Notes: generated by a model from the sequence alone, not told the origin. A stretch of 27,458 nucleotides of DNA from Bugula neritina (GCA_964035545.1 CAXIUT010000176.1:1-27458); one strand, 5' to 3'. Counted from the stretch's first letter, positions 18,347 through 27,458 are shown. Numbers and translations are program-made.

Positions 18347-19785
18347 TCTTTTAAGGCCGCTTCTTCTTCGAGTTCTTTTTCTAATTGTTCCAATCTAGCT
18401 CGTATTCGCTGTCGGTAATAATAATCAAGATTTTCTGATCGCTCTGCGTTTCTTAATTGATCACTCGCCAGCTGAGTATCACCACTGAGATAGTGATATT
18501 CAGCTAATGCTAAATGTGAATCTACCATGGAACCCGATCGGCCCTCAGCCTCAGCTAATAATTCGTAGTATTTTCGATCAGCACCATTTTGAATGCCGAA
18601 ATCCAGTAATATGGCTTTTGCCGCCTGGATCTGATTTACCTGTAATAAGGTTTCAGTAAACTTCATTACAACCGGCTTATAGCTTGGATATAACTTATTT
18701 AACTGAGAATAAATCTTCAATCCTTTTTCGTAGTTACCCGCTTCACTTTCTAATTCCGCAAGAGCAAGTAGGTAGCTGACATTATCCTTATCTTTATTCA
18801 ACAACACATTTAATTGATGACGGGCTTTTTTAATTTACGATCGCGACCTAAGGCGAGCGCATAACCATAGCTGGTAGCTTCTTTCGAAGTATAACTCCCT
18901 TCTTTTAGTGCGGTTGCAAATGTCTTCACTGCTTCTCTTGGACTTTTTGCAACCATAACCCGGATCCTTTCTCTTGCAAGTAAAAAAGCCTTACTATCCT
19001 GATGGTTTCGTGGTGGATAGAGTTTCAAACGGTTTAACGAATCCGCAATACGTGAAACCGTCACAGGATGAGTCCGAAGATATTCAGGGAAAAACTTTGG
19101 ATCTGTTAAGCGATTTGCTTTTTGTAACCGCTCAAAAAAGCCGGCATGCCGGTAGGATCAAACTCTGCGCGATATAACAACGCCATTCCCACCCGATCTG
19201 CTTCTTGCTCGTTTGCTCGTGTGAAGTCGATTTGATACTGAGCACCTCCAGCTTGAACCGCAGTTAATGCTGCAAGACCGGCATTTGGATTAGCGATACC
19301 AACCAGTAATGATCCAATCATTGCAACCGCAAGCGGTAAGCTCATCTGGCTTGCCTGTTCAAAACTTCTCGCCATATGGCGTTGTGTCACATGGGAAATT
19401 TCATGAGCGAGAACCCCAGCAAGTTCACTTTCTGTATGTGCATTTAAAATCAGACCAGCATTCACCCCGATAAACCCACCGGGGGCTGCAATGCATTAAT
19501 ATCTCTCGCAGCGATGGTGAAAAAAGTAAACTCCTGACCCGCTCCATCACTGTTCAAAACCAATCGACGGCCAATTGCTTGAAGATACTCCTGCGTTTCT
19601 AAATCATCTAAAATTGCACCATATCCCTGCAAACGGCGTAAAAAAGCAGCACCTAATTGGCGTTCTTTCTCTGGGGAGATAATGGTTGCAGCGGAATCTC
19701 CTATATCGGGTAGTTCGACAGCTGAAGCGGTCAAAATAAAGATGGCGACTAGACTACCTAGTAATGTTGGAAATGCTTTTTTCAA
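18343..19785 (-). CDS. bepA: BepA/YfgC-type M48 metalloprotease with TPR domain (three frameshifts)
   Basis: BepA is a periplasmic zinc protease and chaperone that controls assembly of outer-membrane proteins such as LptD. A signal peptide (MKKAFPTLLGSLVAIFILTASA, cut near residue 22) is followed by the M48 domain with the zinc motif HEISH (about 128-132) and the third ligand region NEQEADRVGM. TPR-like repeats fill the C-terminal half (SYLLALAELESEAGNYEKGL, and KYYELLAEAEGRSG). The frame breaks at about 19494 (one T short), at the A run 19134-19139 (one base short) and at the T run 18826-18831 (one short). Corrected, it is 481 residues; E. coli BepA is 487. All key residues are intact, so sequence error is more likely than decay. 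It heads the bepA-soxY-soxZ operon. Confidence 0.92.
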
Positions 19786-19870
19786 AATTCCTGTCCGTTA
19801 CATACTGAGATCCATATGACACAGAATATGGTCAAATGTTCTAAGCTTCCAATTGTTAACAAGAGCCATT

Positions 19871-19898
19871 TTCACTCATAAGCAATGCAAGGTAAAAT
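19871..19898 (+). promoter_or_regulatory. Possible sigma-70 promoter of pfp
   Basis: TTCACT (19871-19876) and TAAAAT (19893-19898) match the -35 at four of six and the -10 at five of six, with a 16-base spacer. Transcription would begin near 19905, giving a leader of about 50 bases to the pfp ATG. Confidence 0.35.
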
Positions 19899-19956
19899 CC
19901 CTCGCACATATTTACTCAGTGCAAAATGTAAACTTGATCAAAAAGGAAAGATTTAT

Positions 19957-21219
19957 ATGACAAAGCGAAACGCATTTTATGCCCAGTCTGGTGGTGTTAC
20001 TTCCGTAATTAATGCCTCAGCTTGTGGGATTATTCAAACTGCTCGAGAGAACGGTGACAAAATCGGCAAAGTCTATGCGGGACGTAATGGCATTATCGGG
20101 GCCTTAACAGAGGATTTGATCGATACCTCTTTAGAATCTGACGAAGATATTAAAGCTCTTCGGCATACACCGTCTGGAGCATTTGGTTCGTGCCGCTACA
20201 AATTAAAGCCAACCGATCAGGGTACTGAAGAGTACGAACGAATTATTGAAGTTTTGAAAGCGCATGACATTGGTTATTTTTTCTACAATGGTGGCGGGGA
20301 TTCCCAGGATACATCTCATAAAATGGCGATTATGAGTGAAAAGCTTGGTTATCCGATCACATGTATTGGCGTTCCTAAAACCGTCGATAATGATCTACCT
20401 ATTACCGATAACTGCCCAGGTTTTGGATCGGTTGCAAAATATGTTGCGGTTTCCATTCGAGAAGCCGGTTTCGACGTTGCTTCAATGGCTAAAACATCCA
20501 CTAAGGTTTTTGTCATGGAGGTCATGGGACGTCATGCAGGCTGGATCGCGGCAGCTGGCGCACTCGCAGCAGAAAAAGAAGGCGATTCACCTCATATTAT
20601 TCTTTTTCCTGAAGTGGTTTTTGATCAAGAAAGGTTTTTGGATCGCGTACAACAATGTGTTGAGAAGTATGGATACTGTGCGATTGTCGTATCAGAAGGT
20701 CTACAAAATGCGGAAGGTAAGTTTATGTCCGAGGCGGGGGGTACAGATGCCTTTGGTCACGCACAATTAGGCGGTGTCGCTCCTGTTATAGCTCAAATTA
20801 TCAAGGATGCGCATGGTTATAAATACCATTGGGCCGTGGCGGATTATTTACAACGGGCGGCTCGACATATCGCGTCTAAAACAGATGTCGATCAAGCCTA
20901 TGCGCTTGGGAAAGCGGCTGTTGAATTTGCATTAGCAGGAAAAAATGCCGTCATGCCGACAATAGTCAGAACGTCTGACAACCCTTATCAATGGGAGATT
21001 GGAGAAGCTCAATTAGCAGATGTTGCTAATGTCGAGAAAATGATGCCAGAAGAATATATTTCTGAAGATGGATTTGGAATTACTGAAGCGTGTCGCCAAT
21101 ATCTACAGCCTTTAATTGAAGGAGAAGATTATCCACCTTATAAAAATGGATTGCCGGATTATGTAGAACTGAAGAATGAACCGGTTGAGAAAAAACTCAC
21201 CAGTACCTTTGATATTTAA
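19957..21219 (+). CDS. pfp: Pyrophosphate-dependent 6-phosphofructokinase
   Basis: The enzyme interconverts fructose 6-phosphate and fructose 1,6-bisphosphate using pyrophosphate, so it can work in both glycolysis and gluconeogenesis. The start is the ATG at 19957, with AAAAGGAAAG eight bases upstream; an in-frame upstream start at 19885 would add a 24-residue tail with no family counterpart. The 420-residue product shows [10 protein letters not shown] (12-21), GGGDSQDT (112-119), PKTVDNDLP (140-148) and MGRHAGWIA (190-198). Asp115, where ATP enzymes have Gly, and Lys141 before T-V-D-N-D mark the PPi-dependent type. Asp144 is the likely catalytic base. The gene is intact, single and divergent from bepA. 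Its stop overlaps that of the chemoreceptor gene. Confidence 0.93.
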   Translation: MTKRNAFYAQSGGVTSVINASACGIIQTARENGDKIGKVYAGRNGIIGALTEDLIDTSLESDEDIKALRHTPSGAFGSCRYKLKPTDQGTEEYERIIEVLKAHDIGYFFYNGGGDSQDTSHKMAIMSEKLGYPITCIGVPKTVDNDLPITDNCPGFGSVAKYVAVSIREAGFDVASMAKTSTKVFVMEVMGRHAGWIAAAGALAAEKEGDSPHIILFPEVVFDQERFLDRVQQCVEKYGYCAIVVSEGLQNAEGKFMSEAGGTDAFGHAQLGGVAPVIAQIIKDAHGYKYHWAVADYLQRAARHIASKTDVDQAYALGKAAVEFALAGKNAVMPTIVRTSDNPYQWEIGEAQLADVANVEKMMPEEYISEDGFGITEACRQYLQPLIEGEDYPPYKNGLPDYVELKNEPVEKKLTSTFDI

Positions 21220-22418
21220 AAGAGCTCAATATCTCCGGTATTCATACTTTCTTGATTGACGGCTTTTTTCTCGAGTTGTTCAAATACAATTTTATTTTGC
21301 GCGATTAAGGAATCTAGTGACTCGGTTGCTTGAATAACTCTTTTTTCATAATCTTCTGATGCTTGGGCATTGTGTAAATTTGACATCGCAAGTACAAATT
21401 CTTCCAAAGCACCAAAGCGTCTTCGCATATGGGACAAAAGCTGCCCAATCATATCTTCAAATTGTAGGGAGATTACACCAGCGGTCACGTGATCCTGAAT
21501 TTTTGTTGAGATATCATAGATTTTCTGTGACTGATCTGAGGCATTTTGATTTAGCTCAGAGACATCTGACCACATATTACTTACAGATTCCTGTGACTCA
21601 AGAACTTTATCAATATCCGTTTTTGCAACTTCCTGGACATCTACATCAACCGAACGAATAGACTCTTCAATTTCCGCGACTTTCAAACCGATCTGATCAC
21701 TGAATTGCTGGGTTCGTTGGGAAAGGCTCCTCACCTCATCTGCAACAACCGCAAAACCACGCCCTGCTTCACCAGCACGAGCCGCTTCGATTGCTGCATT
21801 AAGTGCTAATAAATTAGTTTGAGATGTGATCTGATTTACATCCGTCACGAGTTGGCTAACAGATTCCACATGGGTGATAGCCTCATCAAAACGAGAACCT
21901 ATTTGACTGCTTGTTGTGACCATTTGTTGTATGACATTCACAAACTCATTAATAATTTCTTCCGTTTTTTTAGAAGACTGTTTTAGACTTTTTGTTTCTT
22001 CTTGATGTTCTTCACCTGATGCAGTATCCAGTAATTCGTCTACAAGATTTTTTAATAATTCTTGCTGACCCGCTGATTCAGACTCTAAACCCGTAAAACT
22101 TCCAGACAGCTTCTCAGTTGCACTGTTAACAATATCAAGGGTTTGATCAAGCTCATCATTAATAAAACCAAATTGCTCAGAACTTTGAATTAATGCTCGC
22201 TCATGTAAGACGTCATAGTTACGAAATAACTCTTCATAACGCTCTACCTCACTGCTCTGTGAAAGTTTTTCTTGGGTTTTCTGTTTTTGAGGCCACACAG
22301 AAAGAAAAAAGATCGTTGCAAATATACCTGCAGAAACAAAAACTGACGGTACAAAAAGTGCCGAAAAAAAACCAAGTGCGGATAAAGTAACTACTGTGTA
22401 CTTCTTTTGATTTGCCAC
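21216..22418 (-). CDS. Methyl-accepting chemotaxis-like protein without a periplasmic sensor domain
   Basis: This 400-residue receptor starts with a hydrophobic stretch (residues about 8-42) that could form a membrane hairpin, then goes directly into coiled coil. There is no ligand-binding domain and no HAMP domain. The conserved hairpin tip reads [37 protein letters not shown] (in two parts, about 205-241), which binds CheA and CheW. After the tip there is a return helix and a region [17 protein letters not shown] near 324. The protein ends GDIELF, a tail I have the impression recurs in sensorless receptors; its role is not known to me. It probably senses a cytoplasmic or membrane signal. 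No other chemotaxis genes are nearby. Confidence 0.88.
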   Translation of the reverse strand: MANQKKYTVVTLSALGFFSALFVPSVFVSAGIFATIFFLSVWPQKQKTQEKLSQSSEVERYEELFRNYDVLHERALIQSSEQFGFINDELDQTLDIVNSATEKLSGSFTGLESESAGQQELLKNLVDELLDTASGEEHQEETKSLKQSSKKTEEIINEFVNVIQQMVTTSSQIGSRFDEAITHVESVSQLVTDVNQITSQTNLLALNAAIEAARAGEAGRGFAVVADEVRSLSQRTQQFSDQIGLKVAEIEESIRSVDVDVQEVAKTDIDKVLESQESVSNMWSDVSELNQNASDQSQKIYDISTKIQDHVTAGVISLQFEDMIGQLLSHMRRRFGALEEFVLAMSNLHNAQASEDYEKRVIQATESLDSLIAQNKIVFEQLEKKAVNQESMNTGDIELF

Positions 22419-22617
22419 AATGATATTTGCCTTATTTGTAGGTTGTTACAGCACTAGCGGCACTTTGGCCTTGTTCTTTAATGTAAGTTATTCATACAAA
22501 TATGGTGCCAATTAATTGAAACACAAAAGCTTTTATATATAGCTAGCTCATTTATTCAGATCCTTAAGCAATGTACAATTCGGCCTACATTCAAGTGCAT
22601 AAAGTATAGAGGAACGC

Positions 22618-23364
22618 ATGGCAGGTCATAGTAAGTGGGCAAACATCAAACATCGGAAAGGACGCCAAGATGCAAAGCGTGGCAAAATTTTCACTAAGCT
22701 GATTAGAGAAATCACGGTTGCAGCTAAATTAGGCGGAGAAGATCCAAACAGTAATCCACGATTACGTGCTGCAATAGATGCCGCTCTTTCGCAGAACATG
22801 ACCAAAGACACGATCGAACGTGCAGTAAAACGCGGTGCTGGTAGTGAAGAAAACGATAACATGGAAGAAATTCGTTATGAAGGTTATGGCCCTGGTGGCG
22901 TTGCTGTCATGGTAGATTGCATGACGGATAATAAAAATCGTACCGTTGCAGAGGTGCGTCATGCATTCACTAAGTTTGGTGGCAATATGGGCACCGATGG
23001 ATCAGTTTCGTATTTATTCAGTAAAATCGGGGTGATTAGTTTTGCGCCCGGGGCGGATGAAGATGCTGTGATGGAAGCTGCCTTAGATGGTGGCGCGGAT
23101 GATGTAGTCACTGAAGAAGATGGCTCAATTGAAGTTATCACCAGCCCTGAAGAATTCGGCTCTGTTAAAGATGCACTGGATCAAGCTGATCTAAAAGCAG
23201 ACATGGCAGAAGTCACTCAACGTGCATCAACTTCGGTTGAGCTTTCAGCAAGCCAGGCAGAAACCATGATGAAGCTGACTGATACATTAGAGGATCTGGA
23301 TGATGTTCAGGAAGTTTACTCAAATGCAGAAATCAGCGATGAAATTCTGGAGTCACTTGGTTGA
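22618..23364 (+). CDS. yebC: YebC/PmpR family translation or transcription regulator
   Basis: YebC proteins were described as DNA-binding regulators, and some act in translation of proline-rich stretches. The 248-residue product is the usual length and starts with the family signature [20 protein letters not shown]. It continues with the three-domain pattern: [18 protein letters not shown] (about 24-41), [23 protein letters not shown] (split about 84-106) and [13 protein letters not shown] (about 127-139). The ribosome binding site AGAGGAA is five bases before the ATG. It heads the yebC-ruvC-ruvA operon, a common order in Gammaproteobacteria, and overlaps the ruvC start. Confidence 0.96.
   Translation: MAGHSKWANIKHRKGRQDAKRGKIFTKLIREITVAAKLGGEDPNSNPRLRAAIDAALSQNMTKDTIERAVKRGAGSEENDNMEEIRYEGYGPGGVAVMVDCMTDNKNRTVAEVRHAFTKFGGNMGTDGSVSYLFSKIGVISFAPGADEDAVMEAALDGGADDVVTEEDGSIEVITSPEEFGSVKDALDQADLKADMAEVTQRASTSVELSASQAETMMKLTDTLEDLDDVQEVYSNAEISDEILESLG
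23347..23352 (+). promoter_or_regulatory. Ribosome binding site that supports the TTG start of ruvC
   Basis: CTGGAG ends eight bases before the TTG at 23361. No ATG or GTG lies between it and the conserved RILGIDPGS region other than a GTA, so this site is the best argument for the TTG start overlapping the yebC stop (TTGA). Confidence 0.5.
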
Positions 23365-23876
23365 AGCCAGATAATCATCCTGTAAGAATTTTAGGGATAG
23401 ATCCAGGTTCCCGTATTACTGGATTTGGGATTATCGATGTTCATGGCCAAAAAAATAAACACGTTTATAGCGGTTGTATAAGAACCTCAAAAGACGGTGG
23501 CTTTCCAGGCAGGTTAAAAACTATCTTTTCTGAAGTGTTTGCACTGGTTCAAGAGTATCGCCCTCAAGAACTGGCTATCGAAAAAGTATTTATGAATAAA
23601 AATGCGGATTCAGCACTTAAATTGGGCCAGGCCAGGGGTTCTGCCATGGTCGCAGCGATGCAAGGTGATCTTGATGTGTTTGAATATAGCCCAAACCGGA
23701 TCAAACAATCCATCGTTGGGCGTGGACACGCCGATAAAACCCAAGTCCAGCATATGATCAAAATGTTATTAGTACTCTCAAAACCACCGCAGGAAGATCA
23801 AGCTGATGCACTGGCTGTGGCGATCTGTCACGCGCACTCAAGACAATCAGAAATACTGTTGAGAAATTCCGCATGA
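23361..23876 (+). CDS. ruvC: Holliday junction resolvase RuvC
   Basis: RuvC cuts four-way DNA junctions in recombination and repair, working with RuvAB. The 171-residue product has all four catalytic acids of the RNase H fold: Asp14 (GIDPGS), Glu74 (AIEKVF), Asp146 and Asp149 (EDQADALA). These match E. coli Asp7, Glu66, Asp138 and Asp141. The DNA-binding segment [13 protein letters not shown] is at 121-133. The start is a TTG at 23361 overlapping the yebC stop. The stop overlaps the ruvA start by four bases (ATGA). Tight coupling suggests the three genes are translated together. Confidence 0.96.
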   Translation: MKPDNHPVRILGIDPGSRITGFGIIDVHGQKNKHVYSGCIRTSKDGGFPGRLKTIFSEVFALVQEYRPQELAIEKVFMNKNADSALKLGQARGSAMVAAMQGDLDVFEYSPNRIKQSIVGRGHADKTQVQHMIKMLLVLSKPPQEDQADALAVAICHAHSRQSEILLRNSA

Positions 23877-24478
23877 TTGGTCGACTACGAGGTTTGTTAC
23901 TGGAAAAACAACCACCGCATTTATTGATCGACGTAAACGGCGTGGGTTATGAAGTCGAAGCACCGATGACAACTTTCTATAAACTCCCGGAGCTTAATCA
24001 GGAGGTTCAGCTATTTACGCATTTAGTCGTGAGGGAAGATGCCCAATTATTATTCGGATTTTTCACCGAAGATGAGCGACGTTTATTCCGTACTTTGATC
24101 AAAGTTAATGGTGTTGGTGCAAAAGTCGCGTTAGGCATACTCTCCGGAATTGAAGCACAAGAATTTGCTAATTGCGTGCATGAAAATGACACCGCACGTT
24201 TAATTCAGCTACCTGGTATCGGCAAAAAAACAGCAGAACGTTTGATCGTTGAAATGCGAGACCGGTTAGATGACTGGGAGATCAAATTAGCAAATTCCGA
24301 AGGTGCAGTTAGGACTAAACCAAGTCAATCATCTATCGAAAACGATGCAGTAAGTGCCCTCGTTTCACTTGGCTTCAAACCACAAGAAGCGAGCCGTGCT
24401 ATTGCCGATCTGGATATCGATGGTTTGAGTAGTGAGGATATAATTCGTCTCGCCTTGAGATCCAGCGTTAAAAAGTAA
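23873..24478 (+). CDS. ruvA: Holliday junction branch migration protein RuvA
   Basis: RuvA tetramers bind the junction and hold RuvB motors for branch migration. The 201-residue product starts [20 protein letters not shown], the OB-fold domain I. Domain II has two helix-hairpin-helix motifs: [20 protein letters not shown] (about 71-90) and [19 protein letters not shown] (about 109-127). Domain III, which contacts RuvB, is at about 150-200 ([20 protein letters not shown]). The gene is intact. ruvB, which usually follows directly, does not follow here. Confidence 0.96.
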   Translation: MIGRLRGLLLEKQPPHLLIDVNGVGYEVEAPMTTFYKLPELNQEVQLFTHLVVREDAQLLFGFFTEDERRLFRTLIKVNGVGAKVALGILSGIEAQEFANCVHENDTARLIQLPGIGKKTAERLIVEMRDRLDDWEIKLANSEGAVRTKPSQSSIENDAVSALVSLGFKPQEASRAIADLDIDGLSSEDIIRLALRSSVKK

Positions 24479-24948
24479 TAGTGCTGAAACTCAAATGTAC
24501 TAACCCTAATTTTATCAAGTGAAACGTTTTTAAAACTTCATTGCGGAGATGCTTTGTATCTTCACAGGTAACACTACGTGGTCACTTCTCCAGCACACAC
24601 TCAGACCCTATTCCAAAATCAACTTACCGTTACTTTCCCTTAACCGTATCTATCACATCGATTCAGTTATAATCCGACCGAAAAATAGTTCCTTAATCCC
24701 AGTGCCATTCAAGATAACGCCGACGTATTTACCAAGATCTGTCGCCCACAGACGACAACCCCCCCCAAAAAAGCACACCTCCATTTTTAGAGTTTTTTTA
24801 ATTAATTGATTTAATTAACAATAGTTGGTTTTGAATGTTGGTCCTTTTTTTGCACAGCCTACTAACTTGGTCCGTGCTTCTATAAACCATGATAACCAGG
24901 GAAGAAACCTCTTACTAAAGTGCAGTATAAAAAGGCCAGAAAAACAAA
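24479..24948. other. 470-base gap after ruvA with no recognised gene
   Basis: No convincing gene, RNA or terminator was seen. The stretch holds a tract of eight C followed by six A (24759-24772), an AT-rich palindromic zone (TTAATTAATTGATTTAATTAA, about 24799-24819), and a small minus-strand frame at 24653-24784 discussed in the findings. TATAAA at 24926-24931 is very close to the next start and has no good -35 partner. ruvB, normally next to ruvA, is not here. Confidence 0.5.
24759..24766. repeat. Eight-C homopolymer tract upstream of the repeat protein gene
   Basis: Eight C are followed by six A, ending 177 bases before the ATG at 24949. Such tracts slip during replication and can switch surface genes on and off. 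Here it is outside the coding frame, so any effect would be on transcription. Confidence 0.4.
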
Positions 24949-27458
24949 ATGAAAGCACCAATCAAACAACAAATCCACACAGAAACTAACACAAAACCCG
25001 GTAAACCATGGCGACGACTGGCATTGCATTCTGCTGTGGCGACAGCGCTGATAGGCGGTGGTTATGGTGGTCGACAAGCTTATGCCGGTACTTGCGTCGG
25101 GCCTACACCTAACTTTGTTTGTTCGAATGCGGCCAATAGCGCCGCGGATACAACCCAGAACTTAACTGCGGTGGGTAATTTGCTGTCCGTCGTGCTTAAC
25201 TCAGGTTTTGGGATTGACACACGAATCAGTGGTGGCAATGCCTTTACCCTAGATAGCGACAGTGGAATTACCTTCAGTGCCAGTGGCAACGTACCGCTAA
25301 TTGCCGGCGCCAGTAGTGGTATTTATGCGACGAGTAGCAGTAGCTCTAGTGATTTAAGTATTAACACCACAAACGTTGATGAGGTGATTGGCACAAGTAG
25401 CCACGGGATTCATGTAGAAGCTAAAGGTAACATAAACATTACCACGGCCGATGTGAGCGGCGTGTATGGCATTTATGCTGATGGTGATAGCTTTGGAGGT
25501 GGAAATGGCAGTGTGACTATCGACAGTACTGCAGGCATGGTTAGCGGAACTACAAGAGGGATTAATGTAGATCAAACAGCTGGTGATATTAAAATTACCT
25601 CAGCCGATGCGAGTGGTGATTCATATGGCATTTATGCTGATGGCGATGGCAATGTGACCATCGACAGCAGCGCAGGCAAGGTGAATAGCGCAAGTGGCTA
25701 CGGGATTTATGTAGAAGCAAAGGGCAATATTAACATCACTACGGCCGATGTGAGTGGTGCTTCCTATGGCATTTATGCTGATGGCGATACAGTAAATGGT
25801 GGCAATGGCAGTGTGACCATAGATACTACTGCAGGCGTAGTTAACGGTACTAATGCTGGGATTGCTGTAGATCAAACAGTTGGTGATATTAAAATTACCT
25901 CAGCCAATGTGAGTGGTGATTCGTATGGCATTTATGCTGATGGCGGTGGCAATGTGACCATAGACAGCAGCGCAGGCAAGGTGAATAGCACAAGTGGTTA
26001 CGGGATTTATGTCGAAGCAAAGGGCAATATTAACATCACTACGGCCGATGTGAGTGGTGCTTCCTATGGCATTTATGCTGATGGTGATAGCTTTAATGGT
26101 GGAAATGGCAGTGTGACCATAGATACTACTGCAGGCGTGGTTAGTGGAAGTACTGATGCTGGGATTGCAGTAGACAACACTAATGGCGATATTAACATTA
26201 CTGCGGCCGATGTGAATGGTGATTCGTATGGTATTTATGCTGATGGCAATGGCAGTGTGACCATCGATAGCAGCGCTGGAAAAGTCGAGAGTGCAAGTGG
26301 TTACGGGATTTATGTTGAAGCTATGGGTAATATTAACATCACCACTGCTGATGTGAGTGGTGCTTCCTATGGTATTTATGCTGATGGCGATAATAGTAAT
26401 GGTGGCAATGGTAGTGTAACCATCGACAGTACGGCAGGTATGGTTAGTGGATCTAATGCTGGGATTCAGTCAGATGCTAGTAATAATATTAAAATTACCA
26501 CCGCAGATGTGAGTGGTGGTTCTCATGGCATTCAAACTAGCAATAGTAGCAGTAACACCGTTACCCATGAGGTTACCGTGTCTGCGGGCAGCACTGTCAG
26601 TGGCGACACTAGCTATGGCCTGCGTATATATCAAGGAACAGGTACGACTGGATCGATAAACGCTACTGTGACCAATAACGGTACGATCACATCTAATAGC
26701 ATCACAGCCTTGGATACAAACAGCCGTTTGACCATTACCAATAACGGCACCATTCGTGGTGGTCAAAGTGGTAGCAATCGTGTCGCGATAGATGCCAGCG
26801 ATGTAACCACAGGCCAAAACATCATTCACCAACAAGCTGGTCAGATAGACGGCAAGATTTTGCTAGGTACTGATGTCGATACGGTCAACATTACCGGTGG
26901 TGCGGTTAGTGGTGAGATAGTCGGCAAGGGCGATAACGATATAGTGAATGTGAATGTAGGCGCGGGCAATACTTTTGTCTCAAATGGCTTGAACGATGTC
27001 AGTAAGGTCAATATTGACAGCGGCACGCAACGTCAGGTGGGTGATATCGCGGGTACGACTGAGGTTGAGATAGATGCCGGTGCTAATATGGCGATTGTTG
27101 ATACGGTTGATACCGACTCGATTTCTCTGTTTGGTGATGGGCACCTGACCTTCTTCTTGGATGGTTCTGATACTAGCTTGTTAAATGCTGATGTCTTTAA
27201 CTTAACGGGTGTGGAAAGTGTCTTCCTTGATTTAGCGATAGACGATCCCAGCACCTTTGCAGTAAACCAAATATTCACCTTGGTCGATTATGATACCTCA
27301 CAAACTGGCTTATTCCGTTTTGATGATAACGGCACCACATCGATATTGACCGATGGGTCAAGCTTCGATCTGACCTCGGGCGGATCATTGCTGAGTTTTA
27401 TGATCGATTATGATCATGATTTAGGCGCCGGTGATTTATCGGTTGCATTGCAATTGAC
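24949..27458 (+). CDS. Large repetitive surface or secreted protein, beta-helix type (3' end outside window)
   Basis: A single open frame runs from the ATG at 24949 through the window end, 836 codons without a stop. The N-terminus has a long signal peptide: a polar n-region, WRR at 21-23, a hydrophobic core and a signal peptidase site after AYA (residue 46). The mature protein is rich in Gly, Ser, Thr, Asp, Asn and Ala. From about residue 145 it consists of imperfect rungs of about 25 residues (YGIYADG..G.VTID..AG.V, then YGIYVEAKGNINITTADVSGAS), the pattern of a right-handed beta helix as in autotransporter passengers and filamentous adhesins. A less repetitive region follows to the end (SLFGDGHLTFFLDGSDTS). 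No beta-barrel is seen, but it would lie beyond the window. No recognisable enzyme motif is present. An autotransporter or adhesin role is inferred from architecture only. Confidence 0.8.
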   Translation, partial: MKAPIKQQIHTETNTKPGKPWRRLALHSAVATALIGGGYGGRQAYAGTCVGPTPNFVCSNAANSAADTTQNLTAVGNLLSVVLNSGFGIDTRISGGNAFTLDSDSGITFSASGNVPLIAGASSGIYATSSSSSSDLSINTTNVDEVIGTSSHGIHVEAKGNINITTADVSGVYGIYADGDSFGGGNGSVTIDSTAGMVSGTTRGINVDQTAGDIKITSADASGDSYGIYADGDGNVTIDSSAGKVNSASGYGIYVEAKGNINITTADVSGASYGIYADGDTVNGGNGSVTIDTTAGVVNGTNAGIAVDQTVGDIKITSANVSGDSYGIYADGGGNVTIDSSAGKVNSTSGYGIYVEAKGNINITTADVSGASYGIYADGDSFNGGNGSVTIDTTAGVVSGSTDAGIAVDNTNGDINITAADVNGDSYGIYADGNGSVTIDSSAGKVESASGYGIYVEAMGNINITTADVSGASYGIYADGDNSNGGNGSVTIDSTAGMVSGSNAGIQSDASNNIKITTADVSGGSHGIQTSNSSSNTVTHEVTVSAGSTVSGDTSYGLRIYQGTGTTGSINATVTNNGTITSNSITALDTNSRLTITNNGTIRGGQSGSNRVAIDASDVTTGQNIIHQQAGQIDGKILLGTDVDTVNITGGAVSGEIVGKGDNDIVNVNVGAGNTFVSNGLNDVSKVNIDSGTQRQVGDIAGTTEVEIDAGANMAIVDTVDTDSISLFGDGHLTFFLDGSDTSLLNADVFNLTGVESVFLDLAIDDPSTFAVNQIFTLVDYDTSQTGLFRFDDNGTTSILTDGSSFDLTSGGSLLSFMIDYDHDLGAGDLSVALQL
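25621..26520 (+). repeat. Three tandem 100-residue super-repeats inside the surface protein
   Basis: Units begin at 25621, 25921 and 26224, with lengths of 300, 303 and 297 bases, each starting (S)YGIYADG. Each holds four rungs of about 25 residues. The first 180 bases of units 1 and 2 differ at 11 positions. A partial earlier unit covers 25381-25620. All length changes are multiples of three, so the frame is kept. Confidence 0.85.

Noticed and set aside
24549-24809. 86-codon plus-strand frame after ruvA
   Set aside because: Its composition is not protein-like, there is no ribosome binding site, and it crosses the homopolymer tract. I treat the stretch as non-coding.
25621-26520. CRISPR-like or satellite DNA array
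   Set aside because: The repeats are in frame, coding, and vary in multiples of three; they are protein repeats.
25354-27278. Several minus-strand open frames across the repetitive surface-protein gene
   Set aside because: They are antisense shadows of one long plus-strand frame. Their own repeats follow from the repeats on the coding strand, and none has a ribosome binding site or a known family.

Overview
This window looks like chromosomal DNA from a Gammaproteobacterium of moderate to low GC. The conserved leuS-lptE-holA block, yebC-ruvC-ruvA, a yjcH-actP pair, a DUF2333 gene, BepA, SrkA and YajQ all point that way. A PPi-dependent phosphofructokinase and an orphan SoxYZ pair hint at the sulfur-oxidising or methylotrophic side of the class. 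That placement is inference; no rRNA or other decisive marker is present and I found no tRNA or rRNA gene.

Layout. Positions 1-645 hold the C-terminal end of a sensor histidine kinase, converging on yigZ (642-1257, minus). From 1340 a plus-strand block encodes leuS, lptE, a doubtful small ORF and holA. Positions 5673-8199 are more accessory: a membrane protein of unknown function, a 400-base patch of palindromic repeats, a small unknown protein and an alpha/beta-hydrolase lipoprotein. Next come the acetate permease pair yjcH-actP (8346-10306), a 972-residue NAD-type glutamate dehydrogenase (10426-13344) and a small membrane protein. A bidirectional terminator at 13730-13752 separates these from a minus-strand operon yajQ-hugZ-srkA (15936 down to 13753). 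Positions 16035-16474 hold three copies of a non-coding repeat, one split by a hairpin-rich insert. Then follow DUF2333 and the operon bepA-soxY-soxZ, all minus strand. pfp (19957-21219, plus) converges on a chemoreceptor-like gene (minus). yebC-ruvC-ruvA follow as a tightly coupled plus-strand operon. After ruvA there is no ruvB. Instead there is a 470-base non-coding gap with an eight-C tract, then a large repetitive surface or secreted protein that runs off the window end.

Data quality matters here. Six genes carry 14 apparent single-base indels: the histidine kinase fragment, yigZ, leuS, srkA, yajQ and bepA. Most sit in short homopolymers. leuS is essential and carries six, yet every segment is fully conserved and the summed length matches the family. 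I therefore read these as sequencing or assembly errors rather than decay, and give each as one CDS.

How the genes work together: most are housekeeping (translation, LPS export, replication clamp loading, Holliday-junction resolution) or central carbon and nitrogen metabolism (acetate uptake, glutamate catabolism, reversible glycolysis). The parts most worth a second look are the bepA-soxYZ operon with an altered SoxY tail, the nested repeat cluster at 16035-16474, and the beta-helix-like repeat protein next to ruvA. I see no clear new multi-gene defence or mobile system.
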